Counted from the first letter of the stretch, positions 37,123 to 47,552 are shown. The stretch: DNA of 64,000 nucleotides from an uncultured Alphaproteobacteria bacterium (GCA_937923625.1 CALDTV010000013.1:1-64000); one strand, 5' to 3'. The notes: a model not told the origin generated them from the letters alone. A program made the numbers and translations.

Positions 37123-38154
37123 ATGGCAGACCCGAAATTTCACAAGCGCTCATCGCCACAATCTATAAAACAGCTTGCTGAGCTTGTTAATGCCGATATT
37201 CACGGTGATGAGACGTTGCTCATTGAAGATGTAGCACCGCTTGAGAGCGCAGATGATAAATCAATTAGTTTTCTAGATAATATAAAATATAAAGAAGATT
37301 TCAAAAACACGAAGGCGGCAGCCTGTATTGTGTCAGAAAAAATGATCGAATTCGCGCCTGAAAGCTGTACGCTTTTAGTCTCTAAAAACCCTTACAAATC
37401 TTATGCGCTTATTGCGCAAAATTTTTATCCTGACGCGCTGCCTGAAAGCCATATATCGCTTGCGGCGCATGTTCACGAAACGGCCAATATCGGGCAGGGA
37501 TGTATAATCGAATCTGGTGCTGTCATTGGCGAAAATGTTACATTGGGGGATGGTTGCTGGATTGGGGCAAATGCAGTTATAGCCAATCATGTCGAGATTG
37601 GCTCTTATTCTCGGATTGGGGCAAATGCTTCTGTTACCCACGCTATTATTGGTGAAGGTGTGCGGCTATATTCAGGCGTGCGTATAGGCCAAGATGGTTT
37701 TGGTTTTGCGATTGATCCTGCGGGGCATGTAAAAGTACCGCAACTGGGGCGTGTAATTATTGGTGATAATGTTGAGGTTGGCGCGAACACATGCATTGAC
37801 CGTGGAGCGGGGCCAGACACAATTATTGGCTCTGGCACTTGGATTGATAATCTTGTTCAAATTGGTCATAACGCTAAAATTGGAAAAGGATGCGTGATCG
37901 TTGCTCAAGTTGGTATTGCGGGAAGCACAGTGATAGAAGATTATGTGGTTATTGCCGCGCAAGCTGGTATTGCGGGACATTTGACAATAGGCATGGGCAG
38001 TCGTATTGGCGCACAATCAGGAATTATGCAGAATTTAGAACCGGGCTCTGAGGTGTTAGGCTCACCTGCTGTGCCAATTAGGGAACGCTTAAAACACGTT
38101 GCTTACTTAAAAAAGATGACGAAACCATTGAAAAAAACACGGAAAAAAGAATAA
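37123..38154 (+). CDS. lpxD: UDP-3-O-acylglucosamine N-acyltransferase
   Basis: 343 aa left-handed beta-helix acyltransferase, the third committed step of lipid A synthesis. An N-terminal uridine-binding domain precedes hexapeptide repeats from about residue 115; the catalytic histidine region is IGHNAKIG. The C-terminus is lysine-rich. Confidence 0.96.
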   Translation: MADPKFHKRSSPQSIKQLAELVNADIHGDETLLIEDVAPLESADDKSISFLDNIKYKEDFKNTKAAACIVSEKMIEFAPESCTLLVSKNPYKSYALIAQNFYPDALPESHISLAAHVHETANIGQGCIIESGAVIGENVTLGDGCWIGANAVIANHVEIGSYSRIGANASVTHAIIGEGVRLYSGVRIGQDGFGFAIDPAGHVKVPQLGRVIIGDNVEVGANTCIDRGAGPDTIIGSGTWIDNLVQIGHNAKIGKGCVIVAQVGIAGSTVIEDYVVIAAQAGIAGHLTIGMGSRIGAQSGIMQNLEPGSEVLGSPAVPIRERLKHVAYLKKMTKPLKKTRKKE

Positions 38155-38162
38155 TAAGAATC

Positions 38163-38630
38163 ATGACAAATCCAGATTTCAAAGAACCTTTAGACGTTAC
38201 CCGTATCATGCAAATGATTCCGCATCGTTATCCTATTCTACTTGTTGATCGTTTAATCGATTATGTGGCTGGGGAGAGCGCTGTTGGGCTTAAAAATGTG
38301 ACAATGAATGAACCACATTTTAACGGACATTTCCCCGGTATGCCCGTCATGCCAGGTGTGCTTATTGTCGAAGCAATGGCACAAACATCTGCGATTTTGG
38401 TTGTTCAAACCTTGGGTAAAGAAGCAGAAGGCAAAGCTGTTTATTTTATGACGATTGATGGGGCGCGCTTTCGTAAACCTGTCGTACCGGGCGATAGCCT
38501 TCATATCCATGTCGAAAAAGTGCGTCAACGTGGACAAGTCTGGAAGTTCAAATGTGAAGCCACCGTCGAAGGCAAAGTCTGTGCCGAGGCAACAATTTCT
38601 GCGATGTTGACGGACCAAGATGTTGGTTAG
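38163..38630 (+). CDS. fabZ: 3-hydroxyacyl-ACP dehydratase
   Basis: 155 aa hot-dog-fold dehydratase of fatty acid elongation. The catalytic region [20 protein letters not shown] (about residues 56-75) is diagnostic. It lies between lpxD and lpxA, the usual coupling of fatty acid and lipid A synthesis. Confidence 0.97.
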   Translation: MTNPDFKEPLDVTRIMQMIPHRYPILLVDRLIDYVAGESAVGLKNVTMNEPHFNGHFPGMPVMPGVLIVEAMAQTSAILVVQTLGKEAEGKAVYFMTIDGARFRKPVVPGDSLHIHVEKVRQRGQVWKFKCEATVEGKVCAEATISAMLTDQDVG

Positions 38631-38703
38631 GCAATTATTTGCTGTAACATCTGGTAAAACAAAGTGAGTTGAGGCCTAAGCTTGCTCGCACTAGGCTCTA
38701 GTC

Positions 38704-39516
38704 ATGACTAATTCTAATGAAACGCAAATCCATCCAACGTCTGTTATAGAAAACGGCGCGTCGTTGGGCGTCGGTTGTAATATTGGGCCATATTCGATTA
38801 TTGGCGCAGATGTTGTCCTTGGCGATAACGTAAGCTTGAAATCTCACGTCGTTATCGATGGAAGAACACAGATTGGCGATGGAACAACAATTTATCCTTT
38901 TGCTTCTATAGGCACTGCACCACAAGATTTAAAATTTAAAGGTGAACCGTCTGAACTGATTATTGGCAAAAATAACACTATCCGCGAACACGCGACAATG
39001 AATCCAGGGACAGCTGATGGCGGCCTTAAAACGGTGGTAGGGGACAATGGCCTGTTTATGATGGCAACACATGTGGCGCATGATTGCATCATTGGTGATA
39101 ATGTCATCATGGCAAATAATGCAACACTTGGTGGACATGTCACGGTGGGGGATCGTGTTTTGATTGGCGGACTGGCGGCAGTGCATCAATTTGTGCGCAT
39201 TGGCTCTTTTGCGGTTATTGGCGGAATGAGCGGCGTTGAAAGCGATGTTATTCCTTTTGGTCGTGTAAAGGGGGAGCGCGCTTCTTTGGCGGGGCTTAAT
39301 TTAGTTGGTTTAGAGCGTGGTGGTTTTACCAAAGACCAAATTCGGATTATTCAGCGGGCGTTTAAAGATATTTTTGATGGAGATGGCAACTTAGATCAAC
39401 GGCTCGAGCATGTTGCAAAAGATAATGTGGGAAATGATTTGGTTGAAAAGATTGTTGATTTCGCCCGCAATAGAGAGAAGTTCGGACTATGTCAGCCGGA
39501 ACAGAAAAAAGCTTAA
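38704..39516 (+). CDS. lpxA: UDP-N-acetylglucosamine acyltransferase
   Basis: 270 aa hexapeptide-repeat acyltransferase catalysing the first step of lipid A synthesis. The motif MMATHVAHDCIIGDNVIMAN holds the catalytic histidine, followed by IGGLAAVHQFVRIG. The C-terminal helices are typical. It overlaps lpxI by 28 bp. Confidence 0.97.
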   Translation: MTNSNETQIHPTSVIENGASLGVGCNIGPYSIIGADVVLGDNVSLKSHVVIDGRTQIGDGTTIYPFASIGTAPQDLKFKGEPSELIIGKNNTIREHATMNPGTADGGLKTVVGDNGLFMMATHVAHDCIIGDNVIMANNATLGGHVTVGDRVLIGGLAAVHQFVRIGSFAVIGGMSGVESDVIPFGRVKGERASLAGLNLVGLERGGFTKDQIRIIQRAFKDIFDGDGNLDQRLEHVAKDNVGNDLVEKIVDFARNREKFGLCQPEQKKA

Positions 39517-40322
39517 TTCCCGAAATTAAAAAACTTGGTATCGTCGCAGGAAGCGGCGGCATCCCCAAGCAATTAATCGACGCTTGTAAGGCGCAAAATA
39601 TCCAAACATATGTGATTGGTATTAAGGGCCAGACAGACCATGTTGTCCCTGATAGCTGGGGGCGCATTGGAACAGCTGGAAAAATGATACGCGATTTTAA
39701 ATCCCAAAATTTATCGGATTTAATTTTTATCGGCGGCGTAAAGCGCCCTACTATTTTTGATCTTTGGCCTGACTGGTTCACGTTCAAATTTTTTTTAAAA
39801 GTTTGGCTTAATTCTTTTGGGGATAATAGCTTGTTAGAAGCCATGCGTCAGGAGCTGGAATTCCAAAATTTTAGAATTCATGGAGTTCATAAATATTTAC
39901 CTGAGCTGTTGATGACAAAAGGCTGTATCAGTCATTTACATCCCTCAGAGAAACTAAAAGCAGATATAAAAATAGGAATTCAGGACTCACAAAGCCTAGG
40001 ACTTGCGGATATTGGGCAGGCTGTCATTGTTAAAGATGGTACCGTAATAGCGCGAGAAGATAAAAAAGGCACAAGCGCGATGATAATGCGTCATGGTGTT
40101 GAAGGGGCGATTTTGGTAAAGACCTGTAAACCGCAACAGGATAAAGATTTAGATCTACCAACTATAGGGCCGAATACAGTCCAGCTTTGCGCCGATAAAA
40201 AAATGGCAGGAATTGTTGGGCATGCGGGATATAGTTTATTGGTTGATAAAGATCTTGCAGTAAAAATTGCCGATGAAAATAATTTATTTTTAATAGGAGT
40301 GACAATTGATGATGCCTATTAG
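39489..40322 (+). CDS. lpxI: UDP-2,3-diacylglucosamine pyrophosphatase LpxI
   Basis: 277 aa DUF1009-family enzyme that makes lipid X, replacing LpxH in alphaproteobacteria. LGIVAGSGGIPKQL lies near the N-terminus, and the conserved GVTIDDAY is at the C-terminus. It starts 28 bp inside lpxA and overlaps lpxB, so the three genes are tightly coupled. Confidence 0.94.
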   Translation: MSAGTEKSLIPEIKKLGIVAGSGGIPKQLIDACKAQNIQTYVIGIKGQTDHVVPDSWGRIGTAGKMIRDFKSQNLSDLIFIGGVKRPTIFDLWPDWFTFKFFLKVWLNSFGDNSLLEAMRQELEFQNFRIHGVHKYLPELLMTKGCISHLHPSEKLKADIKIGIQDSQSLGLADIGQAVIVKDGTVIAREDKKGTSAMIMRHGVEGAILVKTCKPQQDKDLDLPTIGPNTVQLCADKKMAGIVGHAGYSLLVDKDLAVKIADENNLFLIGVTIDDAY

Positions 40323-41535
40323 AATTTATCTTATTGCTGGAGAGGCGTCGGGGGATTTTTTGGGCGCGCAATTAATGCGGGCGCTTAAGGAACATAAACC
40401 CGATATTAAATTTTTTGGTGTTGGTGGCTCTTTGATGGAAGCTGAAGGGTTAAGCAGTTTGTTCCCGATGGAAGATTTATCTGTTATGGGGATTAGCGAG
40501 GTTTTACCGCGTTTGCCATTGCTTATAAAAAGAATAAGACAAACAACAAAAGATATTATTACGCGTGAACCTTTTATGGTGGTGAGTATTGATGCGCCAG
40601 ATTTCTCATTCCGTGTGCAAAAGAAAATAAGAGCATATTATGACAGTGACCCCATGGCGCGGCCGCGTCAAATTCATTACGTCGCGCCAACAGTTTGGGC
40701 ATGGCGACCCAAACGGGCGAAAAAAATCGCGGCATTTTTAGACGCACAAATATGCTTGTTTGATTTTGAGCCTCCTTACTTCGAAAAAGAAGGATTAAAG
40801 GCCATTGGTGTGGGGCATCCCATGATGGAAAGTGGCCTGCAGGAGGCAAAGCCATTACAAATTGGAGAGGAAAAAACAAAAAAACTGGGTGTTTTTTTTG
40901 GCAGCCGTCAGGGGGAGATTAAACGTGTTTCGCCCGTTATTTTAGACGCTTTACAAAATATTATCATGGCGCAACCTGATATTGAATTAATCGTTCCAAC
41001 TTTGCCGCATTTAAAAGATCAAATTGCGGAATTAATGTCTGGCATAAACGTGCCAATTCATATTATAGCGCCCAGCTTATCACATTCCTGCGAGGGTAGG
41101 ATTTTAGATTCTAACCTTCATGAAGGACCGGCGGAAAAAGTAAATCAAGAAAATGTTCAGAATAAATGGTCTGTGTTTAAAAGCTGTGATGCTGCAATTG
41201 CTGTTTCAGGCACTGTAGGGTTAGAGCTCGCCGCTTGCGGTGTGCCACATTTAATTGCCTATAAAATGAACGCGATGACAGCACGGATTTTAAAACGTGT
41301 GGTGCGGGTTAGATACGCACATTTGGCAAATATTATGCAAGACAAAGAAATTGTACCTGAATTTATTCAAGATAACTGTAGAGCAGAAAAAATTTCACAA
41401 AAAGCTTTGTCGCTATTAATGGATGACGGGGCACGGCAAAGTCAATTATCGCAATTTGACGCTATTCGTCGTCGTATTGGTGGTGATAAATCCCCCTCTA
41501 TAGCGGCCGCAGAATTTTTATTAAGTCTTAAATGA
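40309..41535 (+). CDS. lpxB: Lipid-A-disaccharide synthase
   Basis: 408 aa GT19 glycosyltransferase condensing lipid X and UDP-diacylglucosamine. YLIAGEASGDFLGAQLM is at the N-terminus, and VAPTVWAWRPKRAKKIA and FFGSRQGEIKR (instead of the more common LPGSR) mark the nucleotide region. The start ATG at 40309 follows TAGGAGT by nine bases; a TTG at 40306 or the ATG at 40312 are alternatives. A short insertion at about residues 265-285 (EGRILDSNLHEGPAEKV) looks non-homologous. Confidence 0.95.
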   Translation: MMPIRIYLIAGEASGDFLGAQLMRALKEHKPDIKFFGVGGSLMEAEGLSSLFPMEDLSVMGISEVLPRLPLLIKRIRQTTKDIITREPFMVVSIDAPDFSFRVQKKIRAYYDSDPMARPRQIHYVAPTVWAWRPKRAKKIAAFLDAQICLFDFEPPYFEKEGLKAIGVGHPMMESGLQEAKPLQIGEEKTKKLGVFFGSRQGEIKRVSPVILDALQNIIMAQPDIELIVPTLPHLKDQIAELMSGINVPIHIIAPSLSHSCEGRILDSNLHEGPAEKVNQENVQNKWSVFKSCDAAIAVSGTVGLELAACGVPHLIAYKMNAMTARILKRVVRVRYAHLANIMQDKEIVPEFIQDNCRAEKISQKALSLLMDDGARQSQLSQFDAIRRRIGGDKSPSIAAAEFLLSLK

Positions 41536-41539
41536 TTAA

Positions 41540-41623
41540 GTCATTACGAAGGGGCAACACGACTTTCACAATCCAGAGCCTATAAGAAAAATTCTAGATT
41601 GCTTCGCTATGCTCGCAATGACG
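41540..41623. repeat. Palindromic repeat, family A, copy 5 (lpxB-gltA gap)
   Basis: More diverged copy: begins GTCATTACGAAGG and ends TCTAGATTGCTTCGC followed by GCTCGCAATGACG. It lies between convergent lpxB and gltA, where it could terminate both transcripts. Confidence 0.75.
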
Positions 41624-41630
41624 AAGGACG

Positions 41631-42935
41631 TTATTTCCGCTTAGAGACTTCCACGTATGGACGTTCGGCTTCACCTGTATATAGCTGGCGCGGGCGACCG
41701 ATACGCAAAGATTTCTCTTCCATCATTTCTTTCCATTGTGAAATCCAGCCTGCTGTCCGCGATACGGCAAACAACACGGTAAACATTTCAACAGGGAAGC
41801 CCATCGCTTTTAAGATAATGCCTGAATAAAAATCAACATTCGGGAAAAGTTTACGGTCGATGAAATAAGGGTCTTCAAGCGCAATTTTTTCCAGTTCCAT
41901 CGCTAACTCTAATTGTGGGTCGTTGATGCCCAATTCTTCAAGTACTTCGTGGCAAGACTCACGCATGATCTCTGCACGGGGGTCGAAATTTTTGTAAACG
42001 CGGTGGCCAAATCCCATAAGGCGGAACGGATCTTCTTTATCTTTTGCCCTTTTAATGAATTCGGGGATGTTTTTCTTATCACCAATTTCATCCAGCATTT
42101 CCAAAACAGATTGGTTTGCGCCTCCATGTGCCGGCCCCCAAAGCGAGGTAATACCAGACGCAATACACGCCATAGGATTGGCTTGGCTTGACCCTGCTAA
42201 ACGCACGGTTGAGGTCGAAGCATTTTGTTCGTGATCCGCATGAAGGATCAAAATACGTTCCATCGCACGCACAACAGGTGGTCGCAATTTATATTCTTCT
42301 GCAGGAACAGAGAAACACATATGTAAGAAATTCTCAGCATAGGTTAAATCATTGCGCGGATACACATAAGGTTGGCCTTTTGAATATTTTAACGCCATCG
42401 CCGCCATTGTCGGCATTTTTGCAATCAAGCGATGTGCCGAAATACGGCGCTGTTCAGGGTCCCAAATATCGAGCGAGTCGTGATAAAACGCCGCCATTGT
42501 CCCTACAACCCCACACATAATTGCCATCGGGTGGGCGTCTCGGCGGAAGCCTTGATAAACACTTTTGACCTGCTCATGCACCATCGTGTGATTGGTTATA
42601 TGACCACTAAATTCTTTTAATTCGGCTTCGTTTGGCAATTCACCATGTAGTAAAAGATGACACACTTCCATGTAGGTACTTTTTACGGCTAATTCTTTAA
42701 TATTGTAGCCACGGTGTAATAAAATGCCTTCGTCACCATCAATATAGGTGATCTTTGACTTACAGCTTCCTGTTGCCGTGAAGCTAGGGTCGAACGTAAA
42801 ATAACCTGTTTGTGAATATAGCTTGCGAACATCAATACAATGCGGGCCATATGTTCCTTCAACAACGGGCAAAATTGATTCTTCGCCTGTTTGATTGTTG
42901 ATGAGGGTAAAAGTTGGTTGTTTATCGTCGCTCAT
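41631..42935 (-). CDS. gltA: Citrate synthase
   Basis: 434 aa hexameric-type citrate synthase condensing acetyl-CoA and oxaloacetate. Catalytic histidine regions are [12 protein letters not shown] and [14 protein letters not shown], and the [10 protein letters not shown] motif lies between them. The length is typical for alphaproteobacteria. It lies 32 bp downstream of gltX on the same strand. Confidence 0.97.
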   Translation of the reverse strand: MSDDKQPTFTLINNQTGEESILPVVEGTYGPHCIDVRKLYSQTGYFTFDPSFTATGSCKSKITYIDGDEGILLHRGYNIKELAVKSTYMEVCHLLLHGELPNEAELKEFSGHITNHTMVHEQVKSVYQGFRRDAHPMAIMCGVVGTMAAFYHDSLDIWDPEQRRISAHRLIAKMPTMAAMALKYSKGQPYVYPRNDLTYAENFLHMCFSVPAEEYKLRPPVVRAMERILILHADHEQNASTSTVRLAGSSQANPMACIASGITSLWGPAHGGANQSVLEMLDEIGDKKNIPEFIKRAKDKEDPFRLMGFGHRVYKNFDPRAEIMRESCHEVLEELGINDPQLELAMELEKIALEDPYFIDRKLFPNVDFYSGIILKAMGFPVEMFTVLFAVSRTAGWISQWKEMMEEKSLRIGRPRQLYTGEAERPYVEVSKRK

Positions 42936-42967
42936 AATTTTTCCTGTTTTCTTATTAAATTATTATT

Positions 42968-44371
42968 TTACTTATTAATGTGGTCGATAGCAGATTGAAG
43001 CCGTGCAAGGACTTCATTCTGCCCTAAAATCTCTGCTGCTTCAAACAAAGAAGGGGATTTGTCTGTTCCCGTTAAGGCGGCACGAAGGGGCATCATCACC
43101 TTGCCAAGCTTTCCACCTGCAATGGTGTCGGATACATCACGGCAAGTGGCCTCTATTTGCGCCGTAGTGAAATCATTTAAGGATTCAAGATCACCTTTTA
43201 ATTGATTGAGAATAGGAAATGAATCAGTATTTAAATGTTTGTCACCTTTTGGGTCATAAGTGATTTCATTACTGACGTAAAAACGACTTTCTTGCGCCAA
43301 TTCAATCAGAGTTTTTGATCGATCCTTTAAGCCGTCCATGCCTGCCTGCAAGCGTGTGCGGGCGGAACCAGAAACATCTAATGCATGAAGCTGTTTCAAA
43401 AGCGGAATAACCAAATCAATTAAACGGTCATTATCTGCTTCTTTCATATAATGCGCATTCAAGCTTTCTAACTTGGCATAATCAAAGCGCGCTGCAGATT
43501 TATTCATGCCATCAAAATCAAATAATTCAATCGCGCGTTCCATAGACATGATTTCTTCATCACCATGCGCCCAACCAAGGCGTAGCAAATAATTATTCAT
43601 TGCTTCGGGCAGATATCCCATTTCTTTAAATTCTCCGACGCCAACGGCGCCGTGACGTTTGGAAAATTTTGATCCATCTGGACCATGAATAAGCGGTAAA
43701 TGCGCGTAGCTAGGCTTATCCCAACCAAGCGCATCATAAATTACATTTTGGCGGAACGTATTATTAAGGTGATCGTCCCCCCGTATCACGTGGGTGACAT
43801 TCATATCATGATCATCTACAACCACGGCAAGCATATAAGTTGGCGTGCCATCACTGCGAAGTAAAATAAGGTCGTCAAGATTCTCATAATCTACTTTGAC
43901 CTCTCCTTGCACCTCATCATGGATCGTCATTGTGCCCTCAAGGGGGGCTTTGACGCGAATGACAAAGGGTTGATCATCTGGGCCTTCTTTATCACGCCAA
44001 CGACGATCATAAGCGGTCGGGCGGCCTTCGGCTTTTGCGGTTTCACGCATTTCTGCTAATTCCTCGGGGGTGCAGTAACATTTATAAGCTTTGCCTACCG
44101 CAAGAAGTTCATTCGCAACATCAATATGGCGTTGTTTGTTCGCATATTGCGACTCTGGCGTATTATCAAAATCAAGACCTAGCCATTCAAGTCCTTCTAA
44201 AATAACTTGTACCGCTTCGTCGGAGTGACGCTCACGATCGGTGTCCTCGATACGAATTAGGAATTTTCCATTTTTGTGACGGGCATAAAGAAAATTAAAC
44301 AGTGCCGTGCGGGCATTGCCAATATGCATAAAGCCAGTCGGAGAGGGCGGAAAACGTGTAACAACGGTCAT
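42968..44371 (-). CDS. gltX: Glutamyl-tRNA synthetase
   Basis: 467 aa class I synthetase. The HIGH-type motif HIGN is at residues 16-19, and a KFSKR (KMSKS-type) loop lies in GSKFSKRHGA near residue 240. C41-type zinc ligands (CYC) occur in KAYKCYCTPEE. It is divergent from comEC, with a 74 bp gap. Confidence 0.97.
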   Translation of the reverse strand: MTVVTRFPPSPTGFMHIGNARTALFNFLYARHKNGKFLIRIEDTDRERHSDEAVQVILEGLEWLGLDFDNTPESQYANKQRHIDVANELLAVGKAYKCYCTPEELAEMRETAKAEGRPTAYDRRWRDKEGPDDQPFVIRVKAPLEGTMTIHDEVQGEVKVDYENLDDLILLRSDGTPTYMLAVVVDDHDMNVTHVIRGDDHLNNTFRQNVIYDALGWDKPSYAHLPLIHGPDGSKFSKRHGAVGVGEFKEMGYLPEAMNNYLLRLGWAHGDEEIMSMERAIELFDFDGMNKSAARFDYAKLESLNAHYMKEADNDRLIDLVIPLLKQLHALDVSGSARTRLQAGMDGLKDRSKTLIELAQESRFYVSNEITYDPKGDKHLNTDSFPILNQLKGDLESLNDFTTAQIEATCRDVSDTIAGGKLGKVMMPLRAALTGTDKSPSLFEAAEILGQNEVLARLQSAIDHINK

Positions 44372-44445
44372 TTTAAATCAGTACTTCTTATGTGAATGTT
44401 TTAGCGGGTTTTTTCTTATAATTCTTAACGCTATAGTGGCTTGTT

Positions 44446-46563
44446 TTGCAGAAAATTCAAGAGCTTATAAGCAACAAAATTATAGCGGCGTTTGCGGCGC
44501 AAAAGAACAATGTGTTTTTATGGATTCCGTTTTTCTTTAGCGTGGGCATTGCCTTGTATTTTTCATGCAAAACAGAGCCTAACATTTATTTTTCCCTTAT
44601 CTTACTGATCGTTTTCGCCGCCATCACCATTGGCGCGTTTTGGTGTCAGACGCGTGGTTTTGCGTTTAAAGTGGTTTTTCTATTTTTGATGATGATTTTA
44701 TTTGTTTTATTCGGGCTTAATGCGGCGCAAATTCGCACCAACATTGCGCATACGCCGATGTTATTGAAAAAAATGATGCCTGTCGGTGTTGAAGGAACCA
44801 TTGAAAGCATTGAACCGCTTGGTATCAAGGACGGCAGTCGGGTGATTTTAAAAAATCTGAGGATTGAGCGTTTAAAGAGTGATAAAACGCCGCGCAAAAT
44901 TCGTGTGAAAATTCGTCAAGATGATAACATTCGGGCGGGTCAGCGTTTAAAATTTTTGGCAGGACTCAATCCGCCATCGCCACCCGTTGCGCCGCATGCA
45001 TTTGATTTTCAACGTATGGCATATTTTAAAGGAATTGGCGCCGTTGGTTTTGCATATAATGAACCAAAAATTTTAAGCGAAAATAAAACAACGGCACGCC
45101 TTGCGAATATTCGAAATACTATAGCAAAAAAGGTTCAATTGATAACGGCTGAACCGCAATCATCGGTTCTTATAGCTTTAATGACGGGACAGCGTGGTGC
45201 GATTGAGGAGGCGGATAAGGAGGCCTTACGCGGGGCAGGTCTGGCGCACTTACTTGCTATCTCAGGATTGCATGTGGGCATGGTTGCTGGGGTCATATTC
45301 TTTTTCTCACGGTTCATCTTGGCAGGATTTCCTCAGCTTGCTTTAAAATATCCTATTAAGAAATGGGCGGCAGTCATCGCCTTAATAGGAGCGTTTTTTT
45401 ACACATTGACTGTTGGGGGCACAATACCAACACAGCGAGCCTTGATAATGACGGGGCTATTTATGGTGGCAATTATTTTTGACCGTTCGCCATTTTCATT
45501 GCGTTTGGTCGCGTTTGCCGCATTTGTTGTTCTGTTGTTTTCGCCCGAAAGTCTCACCAGTGTTAGCTTTCAGATGTCATTTGCTGCGGTTGTGGCACTA
45601 ATATGCTTTTATGATTGGCTCAGGCCTTTTTGGATTTCGGCGCATCGGCAAGCAGGACTCATGCGTAAAGTGGGACTTTATTTTGCTGGTGTTCTTATCA
45701 CAACGCTTATTGCTGGGGTGGCAACAGGATTATTTGCCCTGTTTCATTTTCAACAATATGCCCATTACGGGATGTTGGGTAATTTGGTCGCCGTGCCGTT
45801 AATGGCGTTTGCGGTGATGCCATTGATTGTTCTTTCTTATGTTTCAATGCCCTTTGGATTAGAGGCCTTTCCATTGATGGGCGCGGAGTGGGGTGTCGGT
45901 TGGATTTTGGCAACGGCGCATTGGGTTAATAATATGGACGGGGCTGTGCTTCATATGGCGGCATGGCCGCATTGGATTTTCATTTGTTTAGTCATTATTT
46001 CATGGATTTTTTGCGTTTGGATAGGGCGCATAAAGTGGCTTTTGCTACCTATTTTTATTTTTTTAATTGGCCTTATTTTTATTTATAAACAACCAGATAT
46101 TTTTATTTCTTCAAAAATAGATCTGGTAGCAGTGAAGGATCAAAACGGTTCACTCTGGTTTTCAACGGGGCGAAAGGAGCGCTATACCGCAGATAATTTA
46201 ATGCGACTAAATGGGGCGGAAGGGCAAAAGAAAAAGATTTGGCCAAAAGAAGGAAGTGCAAATAATTTCCCCTTAAACTGTGACAGCTATGGCTGCCGTG
46301 GTGAGGTGAATGGACAGCGTGTTTCTGTAGCCTTTACAAATAAAGCGTGGCAAGAAGATTGCCGTTGGGCAGATATTATGATCTCCAAAATGCCAGTGCC
46401 TTATAAAGATTGTGATGCCAATATTGTGATTGATTATTTCGACGTTTGGCGTGAGGGAGGGCATGCCCTTTGGATTAGACCAGAGAAGGTTAAAATAAAA
46501 ACTGTTGAGGAAGTGCGCGGCATAAGACCTTGGACACAGACATCGGCGAATGCGCGGAAGTGA
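44446..46563 (+). CDS. comEC: ComEC/Rec2-family DNA uptake channel protein
   Basis: 705 aa polytopic inner-membrane protein. It has an N-terminal DUF4131-like region with an OB-fold part (about residues 95-190), then the Competence domain beginning with ALMTGQRGAIEEADKEALRGAGLAHLLAISGLHVGM, the family hallmark. There is no C-terminal metallo-beta-lactamase domain. It translocates single-stranded DNA during transformation. The start looks like TTG at 44446, but no good ribosome binding site decides this; a start a few codons either way is possible. Confidence 0.9.
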   Translation: MQKIQELISNKIIAAFAAQKNNVFLWIPFFFSVGIALYFSCKTEPNIYFSLILLIVFAAITIGAFWCQTRGFAFKVVFLFLMMILFVLFGLNAAQIRTNIAHTPMLLKKMMPVGVEGTIESIEPLGIKDGSRVILKNLRIERLKSDKTPRKIRVKIRQDDNIRAGQRLKFLAGLNPPSPPVAPHAFDFQRMAYFKGIGAVGFAYNEPKILSENKTTARLANIRNTIAKKVQLITAEPQSSVLIALMTGQRGAIEEADKEALRGAGLAHLLAISGLHVGMVAGVIFFFSRFILAGFPQLALKYPIKKWAAVIALIGAFFYTLTVGGTIPTQRALIMTGLFMVAIIFDRSPFSLRLVAFAAFVVLLFSPESLTSVSFQMSFAAVVALICFYDWLRPFWISAHRQAGLMRKVGLYFAGVLITTLIAGVATGLFALFHFQQYAHYGMLGNLVAVPLMAFAVMPLIVLSYVSMPFGLEAFPLMGAEWGVGWILATAHWVNNMDGAVLHMAAWPHWIFICLVIISWIFCVWIGRIKWLLLPIFIFLIGLIFIYKQPDIFISSKIDLVAVKDQNGSLWFSTGRKERYTADNLMRLNGAEGQKKKIWPKEGSANNFPLNCDSYGCRGEVNGQRVSVAFTNKAWQEDCRWADIMISKMPVPYKDCDANIVIDYFDVWREGGHALWIRPEKVKIKTVEEVRGIRPWTQTSANARK

Positions 46564-46620
46564 TCTTGTAAATTGTGATAAATCAGGGAAATCGATGTGA
46601 TACAGAATTATTTGAAAAGA

Positions 46621-46735
46621 CTGTCATTCTAAGCGTGACGCAACAACACAAAATAGCTTTATTAATAACCAGATTTTAATGCCGCTAAGCTCCTCACAAT
46701 AATAAATGAGCGGAGCGGACCATGTCATGTCACGC
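46621..46735. repeat. Degenerate palindromic repeat, possibly family A
   Basis: The comEC-lexA gap contains GTCATTCTAAGCGTGACGC, then GCTCCTCACAATAA, resembling the two ends of family A with several changes. It has no gene. Both flanking genes are convergent. Assignment to the family is tentative. Confidence 0.35.
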
Positions 46736-46841
46736 CATATTCTTTAAAAAAGGCGGTGGCTAAGCACAATTTTTATTTATTTACTTTCAACTATACTGGT
46801 GAGATGAAGAACATCATTTTTAATTGATGTAGTAAATAAAA

Positions 46842-47492
46842 TTAATGATATGTTCGCATAAGGCTAGCGAGTTTACCTTGGATTTGGACTTGCTCAGCGT
46901 TGTAAACTTGTTCTTCATAATCATCATTTTCAGGAATGAGAATAATTTTACCGCCATCACGTTTGAGGCGTTTGAGGGTCACTTCCTCTCCATCAACAAG
47001 GGCAACAACAATATCACCGTTATTGGCTGAATCGGCTTTTTTGATAATCACGGTATCACCATCATTGATGCCAGCTTTAATCATGGAATCGCCATCAACT
47101 TCGAGGGCGTAATGCTCCCCGTGGCTGACCATCGTCGGAGGGATTTCAACGGAACCATTTTCATCGCGAATGGCCTCTATTGGTGAGCCTGCTGCGATGC
47201 GCCCATAAAGTGGCACAGTTTCCATTGTGGCGGCCGCGATCGCTGTTGATTGTGCATTGTTCGGTTCATTGCTGTAACCCTCGGGGAGTCGTTTGACTTC
47301 CAAAGCACGGGCGCGATTGGGCAGACGTTCAAGATAACCGCGTTCGACCAAACCCGTGATGAGGCGGTGGATTCCTGATTTTGATTTAAGCCCCAAGGAC
47401 TCACGCATTTCATCAAAAGAGGGGGCGACATCGCCGTCTTGCATGCGTTTGTGAATAAGAATTAAGAGCTCTCTTTGCTTTTTTGTCAGCAT
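46842..47492 (-). CDS. lexA: LexA repressor
   Basis: 216 aa SOS repressor with self-cleaving peptidase domain. The winged-helix N-terminus (SFDEMRESLGLKSKSGIHRLI) binds operators, the cleavage bond is A101-G102 in GRIAAGSP, and S136 and K174 form the catalytic dyad. The region between domains is rich in alanine. It lies 70 bp downstream of trpC. Three GTTC half-sites precede it, so it represses itself. Confidence 0.97.
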   Translation of the reverse strand: MLTKKQRELLILIHKRMQDGDVAPSFDEMRESLGLKSKSGIHRLITGLVERGYLERLPNRARALEVKRLPEGYSNEPNNAQSTAIAAATMETVPLYGRIAAGSPIEAIRDENGSVEIPPTMVSHGEHYALEVDGDSMIKAGINDGDTVIIKKADSANNGDIVVALVDGEEVTLKRLKRDGGKIILIPENDDYEEQVYNAEQVQIQGKLASLMRTYH

Positions 47493-47526
47493 AATATTTC
47501 CCCGATATGTATAGAATCAATTAAAT

Positions 47527-47552
47527 GTTCATCTATAGTTCTACTTTAGTTC
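47527..47552 (-). promoter_or_regulatory. LexA operator: three GTTC half-sites at 11 bp spacing
   Basis: GTTC occurs at 47527-47530, 47538-47541 and 47549-47552, giving two overlapping GTTC-N7-GTTC sites, the alphaproteobacterial SOS box. The middle half-site coincides with the putative -10 (TAGAAC at 47543-47538, minus strand), so bound LexA would block its own promoter. Confidence 0.85.

Noticed and set aside
40900-40935. GSR instead of PGSR in lpxB as a sign of inactivity
   Set aside because: FFGSRQGEI keeps the key SRQGEI residues, so only a minor variation is likely.
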